Source of the DNA: Paenibacillus tarimensis
Lineage (GTDB): Bacteria > Bacillota > Bacilli > Paenibacillales > Paenibacillaceae
Assembly (NCBI RefSeq): GCF_021532315.1
Contig: NZ_JAKGAO010000004.1
Location: forward strand, 186,001-250,000
Length of the DNA: 64,000 bases
Direction: 5' to 3'
Positions 9,435 to 17,568 of this stretch are shown here, piece after piece (the first letter of the stretch is position 1; the number at the start of each line of letters is the position of its first letter). The notes under the pieces were generated by a model. That model did not search any database and was not told the origin of the DNA. It saw only the letters and a program-made list of their open reading frames with translations. The translations under genes were made by a program, and so were the position numbers.

Positions 9435-9596
9435 ATGACTGTCAGTTGGATAGTTGCCGGTCTTGGCGTTGTCGTCAGCCTTTTGGGCTGGTACATGTCA
9501 CCGAGTGCCTGGGGATACGGCATTCTCGGATTTGGCCTTGCACATATCGTGCTCGGTGTCCTGGATATGTTCCGGAATCCGGTACGCGCTCGTTAA
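9435..9596 (+). CDS. 53-residue membrane microprotein, unknown
   Basis: An ATG with GGGAGGT 7 bases upstream opens a frame of 53 codons and ends in TAA just ahead of a terminator. The product is almost wholly hydrophobic with two probable membrane helices: about residues 4-19 (IVAGLGVVVSLLGW) and 27-43 (GILGFGLAHIVLGVL), with a short polar hairpin SPSAWG between, and a basic tail (RNPVRAR) that would stay inside by the positive-inside rule. I do not recognise the family. It sits 76 bases after rodZ in the same direction and has no promoter of its own that I can see, so it may be co-transcribed with rodZ. Confidence 0.7.
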   Translation: MTVSWIVAGLGVVVSLLGWYMSPSAWGYGILGFGLAHIVLGVLDMFRNPVRAR

Positions 9597-9615
9597 ATCA
9601 TGTTCTGCTTTCAGC

Positions 9616-9640
9616 AAAGGCTCTCTCAGGAGGGCCTTTT
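9616..9640 (+). terminator. Terminator after the rodZ-microprotein unit
   Basis: AAAGGC-T-CTC at 9616-9625 pairs with GAG-G-GCCTTT ending at 9639 around a 4-base loop, running into TTTT. Confidence 0.7.
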
Positions 9641-9654
9641 GTGCTGCCTTAAAT

Positions 9655-9684
9655 TTGCATCCGCCCGGCAAAATCATGTATAAT
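9655..9684 (+). promoter_or_regulatory. Sigma-A promoter of yajQ
   Basis: TTGCAT at 9655-9660, 18 bases, TATAAT at 9679-9684; about 44 bases ahead of the yajQ start. Confidence 0.65.
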
Positions 9685-9727
9685 TTTGGGCATAAGAACA
9701 TATGTACCGCTGAAGGAGCTGTTGAAT

Positions 9728-10219
9728 TTGAGTTCGGAAAATTCCTTTGATATTGTGTCCAAGGTGGATATGCAGGAGCTTAGCAATGCCGTGCAGCAGG
9801 CGGAGCGGGAAATTGAGACCCGCTTTGACTTTAAAGGCAGCAAGAGCAGCATCGCACTAGAGAATGAAGAGCTTGTTGTCGTCTCGGACGATGACTATAA
9901 GCTGAAGAGTGTGATTGATATTCTACAGGGAAAGATGGTAAAGCGCGGCGTCCCGATCAAGAACCTGGAGTATGGCAAAATCGAGCCGGCTTCCGCGGGA
10001 ACAGTCCGGCAGCGGATTAAGCTAAAGCAGGGAATCGAGCAGGATGCAGCAAAGAAAATCAATATTTTGATCCGTGATTCCAAGCTGAAAGTGAAAAGCC
10101 AAACCCAAGGCGACCAAATCCGTGTGACTGGCAAGAGCCGTGATGACCTGCAAGCGGTGATGCAGCTTCTGCGCGGTGAGGATCTTGGAATTGAGCTCCA
10201 GTTCACCAATTACCGCTAA
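9728..10219 (+). CDS. YajQ-family nucleotide-binding protein
   Basis: Member of the YajQ family (UPF0234); homologues in Gram-negative bacteria bind cyclic di-GMP or tRNA, but the role in Firmicutes is not settled. Two ferredoxin-like alpha/beta halves are expected over the 163 residues, the normal length for the family. Key family segments are [11 protein letters not shown] at the N-terminus, TRFDFKG, and ELQFTNYR at the C-terminus. Start TTG 9728 has AAGGAG (9713-9718) 9 bases upstream and gives exactly the family length; extending upstream would add 14 residues with no support. It stands as a monocistronic unit between a promoter and a terminator. Confidence 0.9.
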   Translation: MSSENSFDIVSKVDMQELSNAVQQAEREIETRFDFKGSKSSIALENEELVVVSDDDYKLKSVIDILQGKMVKRGVPIKNLEYGKIEPASAGTVRQRIKLKQGIEQDAAKKINILIRDSKLKVKSQTQGDQIRVTGKSRDDLQAVMQLLRGEDLGIELQFTNYR

Positions 10220-10226
10220 CCTGCAA

Positions 10227-10270
10227 CCCTCCCGAAATACCGTATCGCATACGGCCGGGAGGGCTTTTTG
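10227..10270 (+). terminator. Terminator after yajQ
   Basis: CCCTCCCG at 10227-10234 and CGGGAGGG at 10256-10263 enclose a second small hairpin (CCGTAT/ATACGG); followed by CTTTTTG and another T-run. Confidence 0.8.
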
Positions 10271-10275
10271 CTTTT

Positions 10276-10305
10276 TTGACACGCAAATCAACCATGTATT
10301 ATACT
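10276..10305 (+). promoter_or_regulatory. Sigma-A promoter of rimO-pgsA
   Basis: TTGACA at 10276-10281, 18 bases, TATACT at 10300-10305, about 42 bases upstream of rimO. Confidence 0.65.
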
Positions 10306-10347
10306 TGTCTAGAACGTTTAGGGGATTAGATTTGGGGGACTTCAACA

Positions 10348-11676
10348 ATGACAGAAAGAGTGAAAGTGGTCACGCTTGGCTGTGAGAAAAATCTGGTCGA
10401 TTCGGAGATCATGTCGGGGCTCATTCATCAGCGAGGCTATCAGCTGGTTGATACGCCCGAGGATGCCACGGTAATCATTGTGAATACATGCGGCTTCATA
10501 GATGCTGCCAAAGAGGAATCCGTTAATACGATTCTGGATATGGCGGATTTGAAGGAAACCGGAAGGCTTAAAGCGCTCATTGTATCCGGCTGTCTGACCC
10601 AACGCTATAAGAAGCAGTTAATGGAAGAGATGCCGGAGATCGACGGTATCGTTGGCACCGGTGATTTTCATGATATTACAACAATTGTGGATGAAGCGCT
10701 TCGCGGGAAGAAGCCCGTCCGGGTTGGCAATCCAGCTTTTGATTATGACCGGGATCTTCCGCGCCAGGTAACGACCCCGCGTTATACGGCTTATGTCAAA
10801 ATTGCCGAGGGCTGTGACAATGCCTGTACGTTCTGCAGCATCCCGATTATGAGGGGCAAATTTAAGAGCCGCTCGATTGAATCAATACTCGGGGAAGTTC
10901 GGCAGCTTGCTGCTCAAGGGGTTAAGGAAATCAGCCTGATTGCTCAGGATTCCACCAATTATGGCACGGATCTGTACGATCGTTTTATGCTGCCAGAACT
11001 GCTGAACCGCGTAAGTGAGGTTGAAGGGATAGCGTGGGTACGCCTTCATTATGCATACCCCGGGTTCTTTACGGATGAATTGATTGATACCATTGCTGAC
11101 AACCCTAAGATTTGTAAATATATTGATATGCCGCTTCAGCACAGTGAAGACAGGGTTCTCAAGCGGATGCGGCGGCCAGGACGCCAGCGGGACGTGCGTG
11201 AGCTGGTCGCCAAAATCCGGGCCCGGATACCGGAGGCAGCCATCCGTACGTCCATTATCGTGGGCTTCCCGGGTGAAACGGAAGAAGAGTTTAATGCTTT
11301 ATGTGATTTTGTGCGTGAGCTCAAGTTTGACCGCTTGGGTGTGTTCACATACTCTTGCGAGGAGGATACACCTGCTTCAAGGCTGCCCGACCAGGTTCCC
11401 GATGAAGTGAAGGAATGGCGTGCCAATACGCTAATGGAAATTCAGCGCGATGTATCTAAGGATCTCGGCAGCAAATACATCGGTAGAGAAATTGAAGTGC
11501 TGGTTGAGCGCTATGACGGTCGCAGTGATGTGTTTATTGGCCGTTCTCCTTATGATGCGCCGGAAATCGACGGGGAAGTTTTTATATCGGGCTGTAGACC
11601 CGAGATCGGAGCCATTCAGAAGGTCCGGATTACGCATGCTTATGAGTTTGATCTCTCCGGGGAGGGAATTGCGTGA
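10348..11676 (+). CDS. rimO: Ribosomal protein S12 methylthiotransferase RimO
   Basis: Radical-SAM enzyme that adds a methylthio group to an aspartate of ribosomal protein S12. The 442 residues show the N-terminal UPF0004 domain with three cluster cysteines (LGCEKN, NTCGF, SGCLTQ), the radical-SAM motif CDNACTFC (about residues 157-164), and a C-terminal TRAM domain. The start LGCEKNLVDSE and the shorter length separate it from MiaB, which is encoded at 23607. The start ATG follows TTGGGGGACT. The last codons overlap the GTG of pgsA by 4 bases, so translation of the two is coupled. RimO is patchily present among Bacilli; B. subtilis lacks it. Confidence 0.93.
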   Translation: MTERVKVVTLGCEKNLVDSEIMSGLIHQRGYQLVDTPEDATVIIVNTCGFIDAAKEESVNTILDMADLKETGRLKALIVSGCLTQRYKKQLMEEMPEIDGIVGTGDFHDITTIVDEALRGKKPVRVGNPAFDYDRDLPRQVTTPRYTAYVKIAEGCDNACTFCSIPIMRGKFKSRSIESILGEVRQLAAQGVKEISLIAQDSTNYGTDLYDRFMLPELLNRVSEVEGIAWVRLHYAYPGFFTDELIDTIADNPKICKYIDMPLQHSEDRVLKRMRRPGRQRDVRELVAKIRARIPEAAIRTSIIVGFPGETEEEFNALCDFVRELKFDRLGVFTYSCEEDTPASRLPDQVPDEVKEWRANTLMEIQRDVSKDLGSKYIGREIEVLVERYDGRSDVFIGRSPYDAPEIDGEVFISGCRPEIGAIQKVRITHAYEFDLSGEGIA

Positions 11677-12248
11677 ACCTTGCCAACCGTATAACGCTTG
11701 CACGCATATTCCTGGTGCCAATCATCATGTTTTTCCTGCTTGTGAATTTGAATCTGGGGCGGCTCTCGGTGGGTGATTTCTCGATCTCGTATACCCAGAT
11801 CGTGGCTACCCTTATCTTCATTATTGCTGCAAGCACAGACGGGTTGGATGGTTATATTGCCCGCAAGAACAAGCAGGTGACAAACCTCGGCAAATTGCTA
11901 GATCCGCTTGCTGATAAGCTGCTTGTTGCAGCTGTACTCATATCCCTTGTCGAAATGGATAAGCTCGAAGCCTGGATTGCCATCGTGATTATCAGCCGGG
12001 AGTTTGCGGTAACAGGGCTGAGGCAAGTAGCGCTGCTTGAGGGCTCCGTTATGGCAGCAAGCAAATGGGGCAAGTGGAAAACAGCGGTGCAGATCACGAT
12101 GATCATTGCCCTGCTGCTTAATAATTTTCCTTTCGCGTTTTACGGTATACCATTTGACAGAATTGCGACCTGGGCTGCCGCATTAATTACGGTCTATTCC
12201 GGGATTGACTACTTTGTCAAAAATAAAAATGTTATCCCGCTGCGGTGA
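11673..12248 (+). CDS. pgsA: CDP-diacylglycerol-glycerol-3-phosphate 3-phosphatidyltransferase
   Basis: Makes phosphatidylglycerol phosphate, the committed step to phosphatidylglycerol and cardiolipin. Integral membrane protein of 191 residues with several hydrophobic helices. The CDP-alcohol phosphotransferase motif DG-x2-AR-x8-G-x3-D-x3-D is complete between about residues 55 and 82 (DGYIAR, then GKLLDPLADK). GTG start at 11673 lies inside the rimO stop (GTGA overlap), with GGGGAGGG upstream. In Bacillus pgsA follows rodZ and precedes cinA and recA; here rimO has slipped in before it. Confidence 0.94.
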   Translation: MNLANRITLARIFLVPIIMFFLLVNLNLGRLSVGDFSISYTQIVATLIFIIAASTDGLDGYIARKNKQVTNLGKLLDPLADKLLVAAVLISLVEMDKLEAWIAIVIISREFAVTGLRQVALLEGSVMAASKWGKWKTAVQITMIIALLLNNFPFAFYGIPFDRIATWAAALITVYSGIDYFVKNKNVIPLR

Positions 12249-12312
12249 GCAGCGGGAACCATCTCCAATCGGAAGCCCGTTAACGGTGCAGCATGCCGTT
12301 GGGTCATCTTGA

Positions 12313-12340
12313 CATCATTCCTGGCGGAATGATGTTTTTT
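12313..12340 (+). terminator. Terminator after pgsA
   Basis: Perfect 9-bp stem CATCATTCC/GGAATGATG with TGGC loop, followed by six T. Confidence 0.9.
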
Positions 12341-12389
12341 ATCGGCTGCAGGCTGGATGGACGATCTAATACATAACAGGAGGGTCAGG

Positions 12390-13640
12390 ATGAAAGCAGA
12401 AATAATCGCCGTAGGTACGGAGCTGCTGCTCGGCCAAATCGTGAATACGAATGCCCAGTATCTGTCCCAGGGACTAGCGAATCTGGGTATCGATGTTTAT
12501 TATCAGACAGTAGTAGGTGACAATGCTTCCAGACTGCAGCAGGCCGTTGAAACGGCACGCTCCAGAGCGGATTTACTGATTTTCACCGGCGGCCTCGGTC
12601 CTACTCAGGATGATCTCACCAAGGATGCGCTTGCCGAAATGCTGGGCAGGCAGCTGGTCATGCATGAGCCGTCGATGGCCAAGATTGAGAAGCTCTTTTC
12701 CTCCCGAGGCATGCATATGGTTGAGAGCAACCGCCGGCAGGCGCTTATGGTTGAAGGAGCAGAGGCGCTGGATAACGAGACTGGCCTTGCTGTTGGAAAC
12801 GCGCTGACAGTTGACGACAAGCACTACCTGCTGCTGCCAGGACCGCCCCGGGAGATGAAACCAATGTTTGACGGCCCGGCAACGGATTGGCTGCGTCGAA
12901 TCAGCGGGAATGCGAATGCTTTATACTCGCGGATTCTACGCTTCTCGGGTATAGGCGAATCCTCGCTTGAGGCTGCTCTGCTGCCCTTAATTGAAGGACA
13001 AACCGATCCTACCATCGCTCCTTACGCGAAGGAGGGAGAGGTTGCAATAAGACTGTCGACCAAAGGCAGCAATGAGGCGGAGGCGTATGCCCGGATTGAT
13101 AGTATGGTGAAGCAGATCGAGGCCCTGGTCGGACAATATCTGTATGCCAAAGAAGATATACCGATCGAACAGGCCGTCATTAATCAGCTTCGTAATGCTG
13201 CCAAGACCGTTGCGACAGCAGAGAGCTGTACAGGCGGCCTGCTGGCCGAGCTTCTTACAAGCGTTGTAGGCAGCAGCGGAGCGTTTGGCGGTGGTGTCAT
13301 CACGTATACTAACGAGATGAAGCATACGCTTCTGGGGATACCGCTGAGCCAGCTGGAAGGTGAAGGGGCACCGGGAGCAATTAGTGAATCGACGGCAGCT
13401 CTGATGGCGGAGCGGGTCATGGAGACAGCTGGAGCAGATTACGGGGTGTCAATTACAGGCGTGGCGGGTCCTTCTAGCTCGGAGGGCAAGCCGGTTGGAC
13501 TGGTGTATGTGGCGATCGCTGCCAAGGGGCTTAACACGGAAGTCCATGAACTGCAGCTTAGCGGCAACAGGAGCGCTATCCGGCTGCGGGCAGTCAAGAG
13601 CGCGCTGTTCCGATTGTGGAAGAGAATGAGTGCAATTTGA
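12390..13640 (+). CDS. cinA: Competence/damage-inducible protein CinA
   Basis: Two-domain protein of 416 residues: an N-terminal molybdopterin-binding-like domain (about 1-170; AVGTELLLGQIVNTN and FTGGLGPTQDD) and a C-terminal CinA domain (about 255-410; AESCTGGLLAELLTS), the latter being nicotinamide-mononucleotide deamidase or an ADP-ribose pyrophosphatase in characterised homologues. Start ATG 12390 has AGGAGGG about 8 bases upstream; the frame is open a further 11 codons. In Firmicutes cinA lies directly ahead of recA and is often co-induced with competence; here recA also has its own SOS promoter. Confidence 0.92.
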   Translation: MKAEIIAVGTELLLGQIVNTNAQYLSQGLANLGIDVYYQTVVGDNASRLQQAVETARSRADLLIFTGGLGPTQDDLTKDALAEMLGRQLVMHEPSMAKIEKLFSSRGMHMVESNRRQALMVEGAEALDNETGLAVGNALTVDDKHYLLLPGPPREMKPMFDGPATDWLRRISGNANALYSRILRFSGIGESSLEAALLPLIEGQTDPTIAPYAKEGEVAIRLSTKGSNEAEAYARIDSMVKQIEALVGQYLYAKEDIPIEQAVINQLRNAAKTVATAESCTGGLLAELLTSVVGSSGAFGGGVITYTNEMKHTLLGIPLSQLEGEGAPGAISESTAALMAERVMETAGADYGVSITGVAGPSSSEGKPVGLVYVAIAAKGLNTEVHELQLSGNRSAIRLRAVKSALFRLWKRMSAI

Positions 13641-13657
13641 CGAAAATGTGAACGGCA

Positions 13658-13686
13658 TTGTAAAAATATAGCGAACGGGCTATAAT
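13658..13686 (+). promoter_or_regulatory. Promoter-like element between cinA and recA
   Basis: TTGTAA at 13658-13663, 17 bases, TATAAT at 13681-13686. A terminator hairpin begins only 20 bases further on, so any transcript would be very short unless the hairpin is read through. Confidence 0.45.
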
Positions 13687-13705
13687 CATATTCAGATGAC
13701 GGAAG

Positions 13706-13746
13706 AACCGTAGCGAAGATTACTTTGCTGCGGTTTTTATTTTTTT
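13706..13746 (+). terminator. Terminator-like hairpin before recA
   Basis: A 12-bp stem (13706-13717 with 13724-13735; two G-U pairs, loop GATTAC) followed by a T-rich tract with TTTTT and TTTTTTT runs. Confidence 0.7.
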
Positions 13747-13801
13747 ACGGGAGGAAAATTGGATAAAGAATCAAGCAGAGGTAGCTGCTCAGAAAAAAAA
13801 G

Positions 13802-13815
13802 CGAATGTATGTTCG
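13802..13815 (+). promoter_or_regulatory. LexA (SOS) box of recA
   Basis: CGAATGTATGTTCG matches the Bacillus LexA operator CGAACATATGTTCG at 12 of 14 positions. It lies 9 bases upstream of the -35 element of recA. Repression of recA by LexA is known in Bacillus and is inferred here. Confidence 0.8.
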
Positions 13816-13824
13816 AAAAAATGC

Positions 13825-13853
13825 TTGGCAAGGACCTAAAAATGAGGTATGAT
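13825..13853 (+). promoter_or_regulatory. Sigma-A promoter of recA
   Basis: TTGGCA at 13825-13830, 17 bases, TATGAT at 13848-13853, directly downstream of the LexA box. Confidence 0.65.
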
Positions 13854-13884
13854 TTAAATATCACGGAATAAGGATGTGAGTGTG

Positions 13885-14943
13885 TTGTCTGATCGTCGCG
13901 CTGCATTGGAGATGGCATTACGCCAGATAGAGAAGCAATTCGGTAAAGGTTCCATAATGAAATTAGGCGAGCACGCCGGTATGCAGGTTGAAACGGTGCC
14001 GAGCGGATCGCTCGCTTTAGATATTGCCCTTGGTATTGGTGGTTTGCCAAGAGGCCGCATTGTAGAAGTATACGGACCGGAATCCTCCGGTAAAACGACA
14101 GTGGCGCTTCATGCCATTGCGGAAGTGCAGCGTGTGGGCGGACAAGCCGCATTCATTGATGCCGAGCATGCTCTTGATCCTCTTTACGCAAGCAAGCTGG
14201 GCGTTAACATTGATGAATTGCTGCTTTCTCAGCCCGATACGGGCGAGCAGGCTCTTGAGATCGCTGAGGCACTGGTGCGCAGCGGTGCAGTCGACATTAT
14301 CGTAATTGACTCCGTGGCTGCTCTCGTGCCGAAAGCCGAGATTGAAGGTGAGATGGGTGATTCCCATGTTGGCTTGCAGGCACGCCTGATGTCTCAGGCG
14401 CTTCGCAAGCTGTCAGGCGCCATCAGCAAGTCCAAGACAATCGCTATCTTCATCAACCAGCTTCGTGAGAAGGTAGGCGTGATGTTCGGTAATCCGGAGA
14501 CGACACCGGGCGGCCGTGCATTGAAGTTCTACTCTAGTGTGAGACTGGAAGTAAGACGTGTCGAGACGATTAAGCAGGGGAACGATATGGTCGGTAACCG
14601 TACTCGTATTAAGGTTGTGAAGAATAAGGTGGCTCCACCGTTCAAGCAGGCTGAGATCGACATTATGTACGGCGAAGGCATTTCTCGTGAAGGAAGTCTT
14701 GTCGATATCGGTACGGACTTGGATATCGTTCAGAAGAGTGGTGCCTGGTTCTCCTTCAATGGTGAACGTCTTGGTCAAGGACGCGAGAATGCGAAGCAGT
14801 ATCTGAAGGATCATCCAGAGGTTGCTGAAGTTATTGACCGCCAAATCCGTGAAGCTCACAACCTGACAGGAAGTGTGGTCACGGTTACGGAAACACAGGA
14901 TGATGAAGAAGAACTGGAAGAAGAATTTGAAGGACTCGTATAA
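13885..14943 (+). CDS. recA: Recombinase RecA
   Basis: ATP-dependent strand-exchange protein, co-protease for LexA and centre of homologous recombination and SOS repair. The Walker A GPESSGKT is at about residues 64-71, the Walker B strand is [10 protein letters not shown], the L2 loop region contains [19 protein letters not shown], and the acidic C-terminal tail is [13 protein letters not shown]-like. Start is given as TTG 13885, which yields the usual [12 protein letters not shown] beginning; GTG codons at 13876 and 13882 are in the same frame and AAGGA (13870-13874) could serve the nearer ones, so the exact start is uncertain by up to three residues. recX follows. Confidence 0.97.
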   Translation: MSDRRAALEMALRQIEKQFGKGSIMKLGEHAGMQVETVPSGSLALDIALGIGGLPRGRIVEVYGPESSGKTTVALHAIAEVQRVGGQAAFIDAEHALDPLYASKLGVNIDELLLSQPDTGEQALEIAEALVRSGAVDIIVIDSVAALVPKAEIEGEMGDSHVGLQARLMSQALRKLSGAISKSKTIAIFINQLREKVGVMFGNPETTPGGRALKFYSSVRLEVRRVETIKQGNDMVGNRTRIKVVKNKVAPPFKQAEIDIMYGEGISREGSLVDIGTDLDIVQKSGAWFSFNGERLGQGRENAKQYLKDHPEVAEVIDRQIREAHNLTGSVVTVTETQDDEEELEEEFEGLV

Positions 14944-14963
14944 TCCGTTATTATTTAGGAAGC

Positions 14964-14992
14964 AAGGCACCTTTACGGAGGTGCCTTGTTTT
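14964..14992 (+). terminator. Terminator after recA
   Basis: Perfect 9-bp stem AAGGCACCT/AGGTGCCTT at 14964-14972 and 14979-14987, then GTTTT. Confidence 0.75.
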
Positions 14993-15080
14993 GGCATGAG
15001 GGGGAGTTAGTCTCGGTTAGTTATCACTAAGGAAAGGTTCTTGGAACTACGCCGGGAAGGCTGACAGGAAGGAGTCAATC

Positions 15081-15776
15081 GTGTCCATGCAGATAGAAAC
15101 ACAAGATGGAATGTTCCAGATTGCCTCTGTCTCCCAGCTGCGCAAGCAGAAGGGACGGTATGCTATTTATAAGGAGGGGACAGAGGAGCCGGTGCTGTCT
15201 GTCCACGAGGATATTATAATTAAATACCGGCTGCTGAAGGGGGCTTGGGTGAAGGAATCGGATCTGCCGCTTATTAGAGCGGAGGATGACCGTCACAGAG
15301 CCTATTCGCTTGCGGTATCCTATCTGGGTACCAAGCCGAGGACAAGGAAGGAGATAGAACGGTATCTCGCGCGTAAGGAGCTAGAACCGGATACCATAGC
15401 TCTGATCGCTGACCGTCTGGAGGCCGAGCGGATCGTGGATGATGCGGATTATGCGGTTCAGTTCGCCAGGCAGCGGGCACGCAGCCAAGGCAAAGGCAGG
15501 CTGAGGATCAAGCAGGAGCTTCTGCAGCGCGGTATCAGCCGGACCCAGGCAGCAGATGCCGTTGAGGCACTTGATCCGGGGACTGAGCTGAAGGCGGCTG
15601 TTAAGGCTGCAGCTAAGAAATGGCCCTATATGAAAGGGGAATTCCGGGAACGGAAAATGAAGCTGTCGCAATTTCTGATGCGCCGGGGCTACACAGGGGA
15701 GACAGTCAGGAAGGCCATACAGGAGGTTATCCGTGAATCAGATGAGCAGGATGAAACGGATTGGCTTGACAATTGA
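15081..15776 (+). CDS. recX: Regulatory protein RecX
   Basis: Binds RecA filaments and modulates their activity. The 231 residues are basic and helical with the tandem three-helix repeats of the family; RKEIERYLARKEL, LRIKQELLQRGIS and KLSQFLMRRGYTGETV are visible repeat units. GTG start with AAGGAG (15069-15074) 6 bases upstream. It lies 137 bases after recA, behind the recA terminator, so it is expressed by read-through or from an unseen promoter. The promoter for rny overlaps its last codons. Confidence 0.9.
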   Translation: MSMQIETQDGMFQIASVSQLRKQKGRYAIYKEGTEEPVLSVHEDIIIKYRLLKGAWVKESDLPLIRAEDDRHRAYSLAVSYLGTKPRTRKEIERYLARKELEPDTIALIADRLEAERIVDDADYAVQFARQRARSQGKGRLRIKQELLQRGISRTQAADAVEALDPGTELKAAVKAAAKKWPYMKGEFRERKMKLSQFLMRRGYTGETVRKAIQEVIRESDEQDETDWLDN

Positions 15777-15795
15777 ATTTGTGAACGGATAAAAT
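15766..15795 (+). promoter_or_regulatory. Sigma-A promoter of rny
   Basis: TTGACA at 15766-15771, 18 bases, TAAAAT at 15790-15795. The -35 box overlaps the stop codon region of recX, leaving an untranslated leader of about 150 bases. Confidence 0.65.
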
Positions 15796-15818
15796 AACTC
15801 TGTATTCCTTTCTTTTTT

Positions 15819-15847
15819 GAATCGATTTTCCTTCCAAAAATTGATTC
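15819..15847 (+). promoter_or_regulatory. Leader hairpin of rny
   Basis: GAATCGATTTT (15819-15829) pairs with AAAATTGATTC (15837-15847) with one G-U pair and a 7-base loop. It is not followed by a clear T-run, so it reads better as a leader structure than as the recX terminator. Confidence 0.4.
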
Positions 15848-15953
15848 AGATCGATTATTTTCGACTAAGCTGCAAACAATCGGTATGGAAACCGGCTGGA
15901 AAACCTAATATTATCCAATGCTTTAGCCTTGGTGCAACGAGGAGGTGAGAAAG

Positions 15954-17492
15954 ATGCTAGAAATCTGGATCCCGATCGTTCTCGTTGTTGGCGCGATTTT
16001 CTTTGGGGTAGGTTATTATGTTCGAAAGTCGATTGCCGAAGCCAAAATTTCCAGTGCGGAAGAAGCCGCCGGGCATATTGTAGAAAACGCCAAAAAAGAA
16101 GCGGACGCACTGAAAAAAGAAACGGTGCTCGAAGCAAAAGATGAAGTCCATAAACTCCGTACCGAAGCAGAGAAGGATATCCGTGAACGTCGTAATGAAA
16201 TTCAACGTTTGGAAAGACGGCTGCTGCAGAAAGAGGAGTCGCTGGATCGAAAGCTTGAAGCGCTAGAACGCAAAGAAGAGCAGGTAGCCAACAAAGAGAA
16301 ACGGATCGAGGAAACGCAGGAACAGATCGACTCGATTTATAAAAAACAAACAACCGAGCTGGAGAGGATCTCCAACTTGACGATGGAGGATGCTAGACAA
16401 ATCATTCTCACAAACGTCGAGCAGGAAGTACGTCATGAGACAGCTCAAATGATTAAAGAAATTGAGCAGCAGGCGAAGGAAGAGGCCGATAAGAAAGCGC
16501 GGGATATTATCTCGCTGGCTATCCAGCGCTGCGCGGCTGATCATGTGGCGGAGACCACAGTATCTGTCGTATCACTGCCTAACGAAGAGATGAAAGGCCG
16601 GATTATCGGCCGTGAAGGACGTAACATCCGAGCACTCGAAACATTGACCGGTATCGATCTCATTATTGACGATACGCCGGAAGCGGTCATATTATCGGGA
16701 TTTGATCCGATTCGCCGGGAGATTGCGCGTACATCCCTCGAGAAACTTGTGGCGGATGGACGAATTCATCCGGCACGTATCGAAGAGATGGTCGAGAAAT
16801 CCCGTAAAGAAATCGATGAACGGATTCGTGAGTACGGTGAACAGGCAACCTTCGAGGTTGGCGTTCATGGTCTGCATCCGGATCTAATCAAAATTCTCGG
16901 CAGGCTGAAGTACCGGACAAGCTATGGACAGAATGTGCTTAAGCACTCGATGGAAGTGGCTTATCTGACCGGACTTATGGCAGCTGAGCTTGGTGAGGAT
17001 ATTACACTGGCAAGAAGAGCCGGTTTGCTGCATGATATCGGCAAAGCGCTTGATCATGAAGTCGAAGGATCACATGTTGAGATCGGTGTCGAGCTTGCGA
17101 AGAAGTACAAGGAGCATCCGGTCGTCATTAACAGTATCGCATCTCATCATGGCGATTGTGAGGCCACTTCGGTCATTGCAATGCTCGTGGGAGCGGCTGA
17201 CGCTCTGTCGGCAGCACGTCCGGGAGCCCGCAGGGAAACGCTCGAAACCTATATCAAGCGTCTGGAGAAGCTTGAGGGTATTACAGAATCGTTCGAAGGT
17301 GTTGAGAAATCGTACGCTATCCAGGCTGGACGCGAAGTGCGCGTTATGGTCCAGCCAGATAAGATCGATGATACAGAAGCCTTCCGGCTGGCACGCGATA
17401 TAACGAAGAAAATCGAGAATGAACTTGATTATCCGGGACATATTAAAGTTACGGTTATTCGTGAGACGCGGGCGGTCGAATACGCCAAATAA
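15954..17492 (+). CDS. rny: Ribonuclease Y
   Basis: Membrane-bound endoribonuclease that starts decay of many mRNAs in Firmicutes. The 512 residues comprise an N-terminal membrane helix (about 3-22), a long coiled coil rich in E, K, R and Q (about 25-200), a KH RNA-binding domain with [13 protein letters not shown] (about 215-280) and an HD metal domain with [12 protein letters not shown] (about 330-425). ATG 15954 is used because GGAGGTG (15941-15947) lies 6 bases upstream; the in-frame GTG at 15945 is part of that ribosome site. ymdB follows, as in Bacillus, where RNase Y and YmdB are genetically connected. Confidence 0.96.
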   Translation: MLEIWIPIVLVVGAIFFGVGYYVRKSIAEAKISSAEEAAGHIVENAKKEADALKKETVLEAKDEVHKLRTEAEKDIRERRNEIQRLERRLLQKEESLDRKLEALERKEEQVANKEKRIEETQEQIDSIYKKQTTELERISNLTMEDARQIILTNVEQEVRHETAQMIKEIEQQAKEEADKKARDIISLAIQRCAADHVAETTVSVVSLPNEEMKGRIIGREGRNIRALETLTGIDLIIDDTPEAVILSGFDPIRREIARTSLEKLVADGRIHPARIEEMVEKSRKEIDERIREYGEQATFEVGVHGLHPDLIKILGRLKYRTSYGQNVLKHSMEVAYLTGLMAAELGEDITLARRAGLLHDIGKALDHEVEGSHVEIGVELAKKYKEHPVVINSIASHHGDCEATSVIAMLVGAADALSAARPGARRETLETYIKRLEKLEGITESFEGVEKSYAIQAGREVRVMVQPDKIDDTEAFRLARDITKKIENELDYPGHIKVTVIRETRAVEYAK

Positions 17493-17510
17493 AAACGGTC
17501 CGATAAGGAC

Positions 17511-17549
17511 ACACCGAAAAGTGGCTGGTTTCCAGCCACTTTTCGGTGT
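17511..17549 (+). terminator. Perfect 18-bp hairpin between rny and ymdB
   Basis: Bases 17511-17528 and 17532-17549 are exact reverse complements with a TTT loop. The distal arm contains TTTT inside the stem rather than after it, so the inner GC-rich part (AGTGGCTGG/CCAGCCACT) with TTTT can act as an intrinsic terminator, possibly in both directions. Confidence 0.75.
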
Positions 17550-17568
17550 ATTAGAAAGAGGTTCGGTT

